Source of the DNA: Sabethes cyaneus
Taxonomy: Eukaryota > Arthropoda > Insecta > Diptera > Culicidae
Direction: 5' to 3'
Length of the DNA: 64,000 nucleotides
NCBI RefSeq assembly: GCF_943734655.1
Contig: NC_071354.1
Span: 43,439,744-43,503,743 of the forward strand
Shown: piece after piece, positions 10,490 through 22,400 of the stretch
Layout: the number at the start of each line of letters is the position of its first letter
Numbering within the stretch: the stretch's first letter is position 1
Notes under the pieces: generated by a model
Databases searched by the model: none
What the model was told of the DNA's origin: nothing
What the model saw: only the letters and a program-made list of their open reading frames with translations
Translations under genes and position numbers: made by a program

Positions 10490-13400
10490 ATGGAGGCCGT
10501 TCCCCGTATGCCGATGGTCAGCTTCGAGCTGAAAAGCTGTCCGGAGAGTACCTCCTTTGGCCCGCTGAAGCAGGTAAGTTTTGCTTTTGCGTGAGTTGGG
10601 AGATGGCAAATTTTTGCTATAAAGCAAATTCAATTAGCTGTTTTGAGGACATCTTCCTCGATAGGGGTGATCATCAGATCATTAGATAAAACCGGTTTAG
10701 TATTAAAACAATTATCAGCAAATAATTGTGTTAAGATTGTTATGCTTCATACATTTTGAATTTACATAATAAATTCATGTTTTGATCATCTCTAGTAGGT
10801 AACAGGAAAGGTGACTCACCTTCAATTGTTTTGGGCTATTTTTTTGCAGTATGTCGCAGAATACTATCACGAGGATCCGGATTCGTACTCAAAGGAATGC
10901 TATCAACTGGAGCAGTTGCGAGGTATGGCCATGCGACCGTCACATGACGTCGAAGGGACGGCAGTGGTTAAACGATACTACTGTCAGCTGCATTCGCTTC
11001 AGAACCGATTCCTGCTGAACCAGTTGCCTGAAAGTCAGCAAATGCTTAGTTTCAGCTGGAAGGACCTGTACAGCGGCGCGACACTGCAGAAGAACAATAT
11101 CAAATTTGAGATGGCAGTGATATTGCATAATTTTGGTTCGCTGCACACACAGCTGGGGGCGGCGGAAAGTCGTGCCGATCCTGAGAGTATGAAGAAGGCG
11201 TGCACTCATTTTCAGTGCGCTGCGTGGGCTTTCGGTTATATTAAGGACAATTATGCGCTGCTGCTGCAGGGGGATCTTTCCACTGAGCTGTTGATTTTCA
11301 TGCAAGCGCTGTGCTTCGCACAGGCTCAAGAGTGCATTATGGAGAAGAGTCTGTGTGACAATCGCAAGTCGGGTATAATTGCGAAGGTAACGGCTCAGAT
11401 AGTTACGTACTACAATTCAGCACTGGCTGCTCTATTGACTCAGAATGGAGAAGATGGACGAATTCAGGATATTGTTGGAAGCAAGCAGTTCAAGGAGTGG
11501 AGAAAGTATGTCAAGTTTAAGATTTCCTATTTGTCCTGCATTCTTCTGCTTTACCAAGGACAACAGTCGGAGGAGCAGCAAAAAATGGGCGAACGAGTTG
11601 TGCTGTATCAGGCTTCTTTCGATAAACTAGAAGAAGCGAAAAAAGAATCGAAAGGTCTAGCTAATATCGAACAAATTAACGACGCGCTTCAGTTTACGAT
11701 GGACGTAGTGGAGGCAAAGCGAAAGTCGGCAAAAAATGAAAACGAATTTATTTACCACGAAGAGGTGCCGGAATTGAGTGCTATTTCTGCTGTACAAGGT
11801 GCGAATCTGGTTCATGGTATACCCTTCAGTGTGACTGATCCGGATGCCATGGGGGAGGATATTTTCCATCGGTTGGTACCGATGAAGGCTCATGAAAGTA
11901 GTTCGGTTTACAGTGAGGAGAAAGCCGATCTGCTGCGGTCGGTTGGTTCCCGGGTAGAGGAGAAAGATTTGGAATTGACTTCGTTTATGAGTTCGCTCAA
12001 TTTAGACTCGATCAACGTTCAAAATCCGAGCAGCTTTAATGAAATTCGACTGCCACAGGGTCTGGTTGATCGCTGTGCCGATTTGAATGCTAAACCGAAT
12101 GCCATTCCAGATTTGGTGCAATCGATGTCCAACCTGGCGGAAAGCTGTACCGAAGTGGAGATGATGTTGAAGGAAATCAAGCATCTGCTGAAGCAGGACG
12201 AAATTCAAGAGGATAGCTATCAGCAAAAGATTGGCCAGCGCTCGAATGGGGGTACCCACATAGCCGAACTGAATCGGGAGTTTACCAAGTACCAGGAGGC
12301 TCATAATAAGGCCGGTGAAAGCAACGATACGCTGCGCAAGGCGATGGGATTGCACGTGCACAATTTGAAAATATTGGCCCAACCGCTGAAGGATATTAAA
12401 GAGCAAATTCCTGCCAGCAGTGAGCAGTTTGACGAAATGACCTTGAAGGATTTGCAGGGGATTTTGGCTAAGGTAAGATGATTTGTTTCCTTGAAATTCT
12501 GTGTTTTTTCATAGTATTAAATCTGTTGTCTACCCGTAGGTTAACGAAATGCGCGAACAACGCGCCAAACTGTACCAGGAGCTGCGCGATAACGTAACGA
12601 ATGACGATATTACTACACAGCTGATAGCACTGGAGAGTGGCTCGGATAGCAAAAAACGCATGCAGGAACTTTTTAAGAAGGAACTGGGAAAGCACGACCA
12701 GTTGGTGGCTTTGCTGGATGCCAATTTGAAGGCGCAAGCTAACATCCTGAAGGCTTTGACCGATATTTACGCTCGTTCTGCGCCGATTATAAAATCAATT
12801 AGCGAGGCCAAAACAAAAAGGGAGCAGTTTTTCTCCTCACTGCAAGGTTCGTACGATGTGTACGAGGACCTTCTTTCGAAGAGTGCAAAGGGATTGGAAT
12901 TTTACCGGAAACTGCAGGTGAACGTGCAGAAACTGTACTCCCGAGTTAAGGCCGCCTGCGACGTTCAGGATGAGGAACGCAACCAAAAGTTGAAATCAAG
13001 CACGGCTATGAAGAAACAGTCTTCGGATTCTTCCTTACCAATATCGGCCTTCCGAGAGAGTCCAAAGTTAAGCGGGGGTCCGAAACTGAAGGACTATTTA
13101 AAATCAGGCAACATAAGTTTGGGCTCCATCAAAGCTGCTGGAATAGATGTCAATCCTTCCGGTTATGTTCCCCCTGTCCGACCCACACCAGTCGGGTCTG
13201 AAAGCACTGCTCCGGCGGTAAGCTCTGCATCCGGCAGTGGAGGATATTATCAAGACTCGTATGCGAATTATAATTATTATTCAACTACAACCGGAGCTAC
13301 AAATGTACCGCCAGTTGCGGCGGATTATTCTCAGTACTATCAACAACAGCAACAAATCAGCAGTTATGGACCTGTTTCTACATTCCAGTCGAGTACGAAT

Positions 13401-16400
13401 CCGACAATAACTTCTACACAAACGCAACCAACAGGTTTCGTCAATCCCATGTATCAGAATACAGTGAATAATTATTATGGCAATAGGCAAACTGCGGAAT
13501 ACAGTCAATATCCTGTTCCGCAACCCTCGCCAGCCTTATCAACAAGTTCTAGCGAGGTTGCGTCGACAGCGGCAGTGCCTCAGGCGCAGAATTGGAATCA
13601 GCTGAATCAACAATTCGGTGCAATGAATCTCCAAACGTCCACGACAGCAGCAACATATCAACCAACGGTTGATTCCAGTTCCGCCGCTGGTTATGTACCA
13701 GCTCAACCCTATCAAGTCGATAGCAGTGCCGTAAGTCAACAATATTCTACGACTCCTGCCTACAATGGCTACACAAATCAGACAGCTGCCCAATATCAGG
13801 ACGTTTCTGGACAATATTATACACAACAACAACAACCACCACCACAGCAACTGCAACAACCTCAACCCCAACAGCAACTACAACAACATTTGCAAACCCC
13901 GCAAGGATCAGCTTATACCCAACCAACTCAATTACAAACCGATTCGCAAGCCACTGTTCCTTTGTCGTCGACTTCATATCCTTCTTATCCCGGCTATTCC
14001 TATAACCCTCAAACAGGTGCTTACGACTACATCGGCGTCAATCAATACAGTACCGTTACGCAAGCCTCGTACATAAATCAATACAGTAATCCCAATCAGA
14101 CGACTGCAGGAAGTGTCGCAACGCCCTCGGCCACGCCATATTCGCCATCTGTAGCTGGATCTTACGACGTCAACCACTCCCAACAGCAACAGCCTTCATA
14201 CGTAACTGCGTACAGCAACTCCTTGACGCCATCAACAGTAACTCAGTCTGTTACAACTCCAGCTGCAGCAAGCATTAATAATAGTGCTCCAGCTTACTAC
14301 GGAAGCTATAACTACAACCAAACCCAACAACCGCAATCCTCGGATTGCAACCAGCAGTACTATCCACAGGACCAAACCCAAAATTCCGCTTATTTTAGCT
14401 CGGGATATGGATCTAATGTAAACCAATATCAGCAACCGATAGTGAATAACCAACCGACGGTAGGACCAGCGACAGGCCAGTACTCCACTCCCTCTAATCC
14501 TAGTACAACGAACAACGCCCCCAACACTCCCTACGGATACAATTCAGCAGTCAGCTACCCAAATACGACAACCGAACCAACTCAGCCTCAAAGTTATCAA
14601 CCGCCAGTTCCCGCCGTCCCCCAGTCAACGTCAACCGAACAACCACATACAGCAGTAACCACTCTACCGGCGCAGACCCAGCCTCAACCCGCCGCCAGTT
14701 CAACAGTCATCAAAAAATCCTCCAACCTCGACCTCCTATCCGGTCTCGACTTCACCCCCGTTGCTCCGGCGACTGCAGCTCCCATTCTACAACCTCAGTC
14801 GGTCCTAACTCGAACCACAGCTGATGACGAAGTAAAGAGTGAAGTCCTCACCCCTACCAAGGTAGGAACCGCCGATTCGCTGCCAGCGGATGTGCTCCCC
14901 TCCGCAACACCGAACAGTTTTAAAAAACCATCAGCGGAACCATCGGCGACGAGCTTCGGCGATCGGAAACCGAGCGTTGACAACCTATCCATCTGTTCCG
15001 ATCTGAGTTCGATCGATCAGAATTTCGACTGGGAAAGTGCATCACTGCGTGCGGCGGTAGTACCCGTCACAGCAGCAGCAGTGGATTATCCGCCTGCAGC
15101 GGCCAGTGCCAGTGCGGTAACTGCCAGCAATAACATCAACAACGTCAACAACAGTATTCTGGTGCAGCCTGCGCGTGATCCCTTCGAGGATCAGGCCACC
15201 CTCAAATGGTTCCACAAGGAGGTCGAACGGCTGGAAAAGTTCATCGATACACTGAATGTGAAAACACTGAACGGTACGACTCCGCTCGACGGCAAATGGA
15301 AGGAGCTGCAGGATATGCTGGTAAGGGCGTTGGTTTTTATCAGTATTGACCAATTATGAACTGTGTGCGATCGGTTTTTTCTTTAGGTGAAAGAGGAATC
15401 GAAACGACAAGTCGGTGTGGCGAGGCTGTTTCCGGAAAAAAACCGATCAATCGATTGCGTGCCCTATGACCATGCTAGAGTGACGCTACCGACCGACACC
15501 GACAATTACATCAATGCAGTTTTTGTGAAGGTAGGTCGAAATGAGCTTGCTTGATCCTCAATCGACATAATATGATGATGATGTGCAATATTGTTGCTGA
15601 AAGTGTCCGTTTATGAGAACCGGTTCCGAATTTTAGTGTCCCTAAGGGCTCAAATAATGCGTTACGTGGCTTGTTACTGCTGATATGCTTATGGTTGATC
15701 ATTTGTTAGCAAATATCAACATGTTAAGCATATTTCTCATTCGATTCTGAGTTTTTGAGACGCGTGGATTGGGTTTTTTGTTCGCGAAGGCCGCGTTTTT
15801 ATTCAAAATCTGGTGGCTGCTGATAGTTTAATTAAATTTTTGTTCGAAAAGCTGACTGTACTACGAGGTTTTCGGGTGTGCCTAAAAACACTCCATCTTT
15901 GCCAAAATAATCCACGTAAGAGTAACGAGATCCCAGGGAGTAGCACAAATGCCAAGTGAGGAGACTACCAAATCTGTAGCCTTACATCGACACTCGTCGG
16001 AAAATTCCAAAATTGCACTCCGGGCAAGCAAATATTTGCTAGCCCATATTGCACGACTGACCCGCTTTGCATTTCTAGGCCATTAGATGTCAACACTCCT
16101 GCCTTCCAGGGACGACGCAGAATTGCCGTTTCCTTGACGACCGTAATCTTCCGCGAGCTACCAGATCGAAGACAGCATGTGATCTTCTACCAACATGTAG
16201 GTGGCATGAATTCTCGGGTCACTGACTATCGTATAGCCGTTTACGATCTGAGCTATGATATCATCGTCTTAACCGAGACCTGGCTCGATTCACGTACACT
16301 TTCTAGTCAAGTGTTCGGCTCCGACTATGAAATTTTTCGCTGTGACAGAATTCCGCAAAACAGCCGGAAATTAACTGGAGGGGGCATTCTGATAGCAATT

Positions 16401-19400
16401 CGTGAGGGAAAAAAGCGACGGCTATAGACAACAAGGATTGGGACTGCTAGGAGCAGACCTGGATTTCAGTTGCGCTACATGATCGGAACTTGTTTTTATG
16501 CGTTGTGTATACCGCGCCTGACCGGACTCGTAACATCGCTCTTATCAGTACGCACTGCGAATCTGTCTTCGCTGTGATCGAGAGGGCTGCTCCAGTCGAC
16601 CAGATTATGATACTGGGGGACTACAATCTGCCTGACACAACGTGGAAGCAATCGCAAGGCGGTTTCCTGTATCCCGATCAAACTCTTTCTGTACTCCACA
16701 CTGGTGCTACCAGTATTCTCGAAAGTTACAGTGCCGCCACCCTATCACAAGTCAGTCACGTCGTTGACGAGCATAACCGCTGCCTGGACCTCTGTTTCTT
16801 TTCTACACAAGATGCCGTACCATTCCTCTCAACAGCACCACTACTTTTAGTTAAAGATGTACCTCATCATCCTCCGGTAATCATCTCTGTGGAAGACAAC
16901 TATACTAGCGATTTTGACACCACCACCGCTGCTGTTACGTACGATTTTTTCAGTGCAGATCATCGCAGCATCGCAGCCTTCCTATCATCAATTGATTGGG
17001 ATAACATGATTAACGATCATGACGGCGATACTGCCGTCCAAATCATTTCAAATGTTTTGTCGTATGTCATTGATAGACATGTCCCGAAAAAAGTAAGTCG
17101 TTCTGGATCACGTGCTCCTTGGCAGACGAGTGAATAGCGAAAACTCAAATCGCTGAAAGTTTTCCAGACGCTCTCAGCACTAAACTACAGCATCACTACG
17201 TTAGAGTAAATCACGAGTTCAAGCGAGTCACTCGTGTTTGTTTTCAGCAATTCAGAGGAAACTCAGGTCGCACCCCAAAACTTTCTGAAAGTTTGTGAAC
17301 GAGCAACGCAAGGAATGCGGGCTGCCCTCCTCTATCATCTATCGCGATGAAACTGCCTTAAATTTTACAGACATATGCAGCTCATACGCTGAAAAGTTTG
17401 CTAGCGTGTTTAGCGTCATGAAATTTTAACCAGCGACGATGTCGATTGCGCTGCAAGTAACGTCTCATCGTACTGTCAAGCTCGAAGTAATCTGAGAATA
17501 AACACCGAGATGACCTGCATTGCCGCTACGCAACTGAAATCCTTCTTCAATCCCGGGCCTGATGCAATTCCGTCCGCTCTCTCGAAGAAGCACATCTCTT
17601 GTTTGGCTAGACCACTACAGCTCGGATTCCAGAAGTCCATCGCCAGCGGTATTTTTCCGTCTTGCTGGAAACCTGCTTACATGTTTCCAGTGCACAAAAA
17701 AGGCAACAAGCGAGATGTGGACAATTATCGAGCAATTACATCGTTGAGTGTCATCTCGAAATTGTTCGAGCTAATCGTCTTAGAGCCACTTTTTTCACAC
17801 TGGTCACTTGGTTCACTACTGCTAATTTACTGTGCCTTACTACGCACATCGTCGCCAACATGTCTGCAATGACGCAAACCGACGTCATATATACCGACCA
17901 TTCCACCATTACCATTCTGCGTCACCTCAGGTATTTCGCAGGGTAGTCATCTCGGACCGCTCATAGTCCTACTCTATTTCAACGACGTGAACCTCGTGCT
18001 TGAAGGATCAAGGTTATCATATGCCGATGATCTGAAAATATTCATCCGTATCCGCTCAACTACAGTGGTAACAGAGGTAAATCACTTAAGGTGCTCTGTA
18101 ATATCCTTCTCACGTAAAAAGATGCTGTTGTTTTCAACTACACGCTGCTATCGAGCACTATCGAGCGGGTCGATCATATCAAAGGCCTAGGTGTAATCTT
18201 CGATACAAAGCTAACATTCAGACAGCGTGTATCTTATATCGTCAACAAATCCTCTACGACCATGGCATTCATTTTTAGAATCGCCAAAAGTTTCACCGAC
18301 GTCTACTGTTTAAAAGCATTATACTGCTCCCTGGTCAGATCGACTATGGAGTACTGTTCTGCAGTTTGGAACCCGAACTACCACAACAGTTTTGAACGAA
18401 TCGAATCCATCCAGCGCCGCTTTCTGCGTTTTGCCCTTCGTCGGCTGCCCTGGCGAAATCCGTATCACTTATCGAGCTACGAAAATCGATGTATGATGAT
18501 CTACCTAGATACTGTCTCTACACGGAGAGATACATCTAAAGCCCTGCTAGTCGCTGATACTTTGCGAGATAAAATAGATTGCCCTCAACTTCTAGAGCGA
18601 ATCGACCTTAATGTGCAACCTAGATCCCTTCGAGATGCTATGCTGAGGACGTCATACCACCGTACGAACTACAGCAAATATGGGACCCTCAGCGGTCAAC
18701 AGAAGACGTTTGACAAGGTAGCATTCATATTCGATTTCCATCTATCGCGCCAAACTCTTCGTGAACGATTCAACCGCTTCTTCAACCGGTCCAATTAACT
18801 TGTCTATCCGTTTAATTAAATTTATGTGAATTTATTACTATTTATAAACTTTACCACTAGTTTTAGGAAGTTAGATCATCATTAGGAGCTTGTAAGTCTG
18901 TTGATGCAATAAATAAATAAGAGATGACTCGTCGGCCGTCACTTGCCTAGAAGTCATTAAACTAGAAAAAGATGCCCCAGAAAAAGCTGGTTTCGGGGTA
19001 TGCTAGAAAATAATCAAGCTGGGAAAGTTTCGTTCCAAACTGAACTTAAAAAAAGGTTGAAAATTTCACAAAACTACAGAACATTGATTTTAAAAAGTAG
19101 AACCTCATAATGTACTGTCCAAGATTCGCTAAGAAAACAATACTTTTTGTCAGAAATGTACCTTTGGAATTTGACGAGGAAGATTTAAAATAGTTTACCC
19201 AATGTGGTGCTGAAGTGATCTGCAGGTTGTAAGAATCAAACGTAACGTTGCTAGAAGATCAACACATAGAACCTAAAAGTGACAATCAAAGTAAAGAAAA
19301 TACCGTAGATCCTGAAGATATACGGAGTAAACTTCCGATTTGAACTCTATATATTCCCTGTAAAACAATGAAATTCATGCTGGCGTTTTAGTCATCCAGG

Positions 19401-22400
19401 TAAAATATGCTGAATTAATACAAAGTGTCAAAATTGCGGGGAACCCGGAAGCGACGAGCATACTGATTGTAAAAAACAATCATGATGCATCAATTGTAAA
19501 CAAAGTCGTCAAGCAGGAAACAGACTTTGTCCGGAAAGAAAGCAAAGATATCATTTTCTACAATTGGGAGAGATTCATGTCACCTTAGAAGAAGCGCAAA
19601 GCGATTAGTTACAAGCTACAGTAAACTCGAAGAGAAATCGAAACAGATCAACTATTGATTCAGATAACCACAGAATTGACCCACATTGTCAATGCAGTGA
19701 AAGCACCAGAACAAGTCGAATCGACAAGCAGAATAGAATAATGGTGAATAAAACTCTAAAGATATACCAACACAATATACAGAGTATCCGACCCACTGAT
19801 ATATCAGGAGAAACTTTGCACAAGCCTGGTGAAAAAAATATAGATGTGGTTCTCTTCCAAGAAATTTGGCTAGAAGCAAAAGAAAATTTTAAAAGAAAAA
19901 ACTAACATTAGAAGAACAGCAGGGTGTGGAGGAGTAGGTATTTTGCTCAATGACGACCTAACTTTTAGTGAGTATACAATGCCCAATTTGGCTCCTTTCG
20001 AAGCAGTAGTAATGAAAAACATCGCATCAAGAATCTTTTTTGCTGTCAAATGAATCAAGAAGTCAGGAGAAATATTCATAGGTGCTGATTCCAGTGGTCA
20101 TCACACGTCGTGGAGTCGCGCCTTTACAACGAGCAGAAGAGGAAATTTGCTGTTTGATCAAATTGACGATTCGGCTTTAGTAATTCTGAATGATGGTACA
20201 CCAACAACCATTCCGTTCCGACCACAGATGCGCAGAAGTCTGCAGTAGACGTAACACTATCTGCACCTGACTTGACCAGAATGCCAGAACGTCTACGAAG
20301 CGACGGCATTAAATGAGGATTTTGGTAGCATACACTGAATTATTCAGTGCAACATCCCAGTTTTAACGGAAAAAATAAAAAGGGTAAACAAAAACAATGT
20401 GATTTCGCTATTGAATAAAATGAAACCACAATAGTTCTCTTCTCCTAATGAATTGGTGGACATTTTTTAAGGAAGTAATCGAGTAATGTTCGTTTGAAAT
20501 CAGTAACAAGAAAGCGAACTATCTGAAACCGTGGTGGACTCATGAAATCGGAGAGTAGTATCAGTGTTAAAACTTTCGGAGAAAATTGATTTATCAACCC
20601 CTTTTAAGCAGCCGTGGAACATTATAAAAGGAATAGATACAGTACAGCGCTAATTGGAAACAACAGAAATAAAGAGTATCCATTTAGAGCAGGGCAAACA
20701 TTTTTTTATGGATTATTATTTTAAAAACAAACTTAAATTATTCAACAGTCGGCATTGTAGTTGCGTTCTGAATTAGAAATATTCGAAAGACAGGAAAGTG
20801 AACAAATTCTGCCCCCGAACCTCAGACACGTATGTTATACTCAAAAACTTAGAGTGGAGCCTATCATTAAAAATTTTTGAATCGCTGTGCAAAATTTTCT
20901 TTGCGGACAATATCCCGGGCAAGTGGGTAACGAGGGAAAATCGCCCTATTCCCAAGAAATCATTTGACCCTTCTTTGTCAAATTCCCGGCGACCGATCTC
21001 GTTGATGATTAATTAAATTAATTAACGCGGTGGTAAAACAACTACAATTTTGATGTCCTGAACGTAAACAATTTTGTTGAAGTGTAAAACCGCCGATATC
21101 ACGTTTAAACATTAAATCTAGTCTAATTTGATGTCCTGAAAGTGAAATTGTAAAGTAAAGTGAGCGGCCACCCTTTCCTTTTGTCAGATTGCATTCATAT
21201 ACTGTAAGAATTTGTTCGGGTCTGTTGTCGTGCTCGGAAACAGGGATGAAGGGATATTTGTGCATGTGACGTGACGCAACAATTCTCAAAGCGAGGAAAA
21301 TCAGTGACTCTCTTATCCGAGAATAGTTTTGAATGTTTCATTTGCTGCTTTGCGTCAGTTAGTTGCCTGCCATTCTTTACATAGTTACAATAGTCAAGCA
21401 TTACATTTAGATTAATTTCTTTCGAAAATGATGGACAAGACAAGGCAGGAGGTATAAGGCAGCAAGGTACAAAACATGTTCCAAACAACTTTAACTTAGT
21501 AGTTTCTACGAGTAGAATCAATATATATAGAATGCCAGTGTCGCTGCAGTGCTCGTGGTAAACATCACACATTTGAAAATTACGTATTTACACTGTATGC
21601 GCATATGTGTGAGTGATCGATTCAAAACGGGAATCTGATTGTCAAACTAAAAAGGCAACCCAATAAAAAATCCTGCTTTTCCGTAAATCACGTAGGATAA
21701 ATCACCCGATTTGGTCGTTTTGGGGTATTTCGTCGGCAGGAAAATTTTCTATTGGGCAATTTGACAATGTAGTTCCCGTATCCAAGACACGAACCAGCAA
21801 CATGTTTGCCACCAAAATATCCATGACACACCAGCGACACTGGCATTCTATATATATTGATTATACTTTTCTACGCAAACCCTGATGTTCGCCTTTTTTA
21901 AATCAGTCCCGCTGTGCAGCGTGCCGACATTCTATATTCTCGTGCATGAAGCTCATGCTTGTTGTATATAATGATTATGCACGTTTAATCAAAGTGAGCA
22001 GATTTTACCAATTCAATCCTATTTTATCAACAGCACATTTTTTCCCTACACTTCTAATGAAACGGCAAACATGCGTATTCATTCAGAATCATATTATAAC
22101 CGAACACTACAGTTGTAGCACATTTTTCCAACACAGATATCAAATTCGCCTAGGCTTAATCGTCTCGCAGTAAAAAATTTGCGATCTGTTGGGACAACGA
22201 ATTTGTGTCATTTTTTCTGGCACACTTCCCTAACATACACACCAAATTGGACTAGGTTTAATCGCGTTCGTAAAAAATCTGATGGCACGAGGGGTCTTTG
22301 TCACTTTTTCTGGTGTACTTCCCAAGCAAGGACATCAAAATGGTCTAGGTTTAATCGCGGTGTTGAGAAATCTTGTTGAAATGAGGAAACTTTGTCACTT

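Noticed and set aside
13281..14453. Antisense frames in the low-complexity part of myopic
   Set aside because: They are shadows of the CAA/CAG- and TAT-rich coding exon on the plus strand and contain only Leu/Ile/Val-rich strings.
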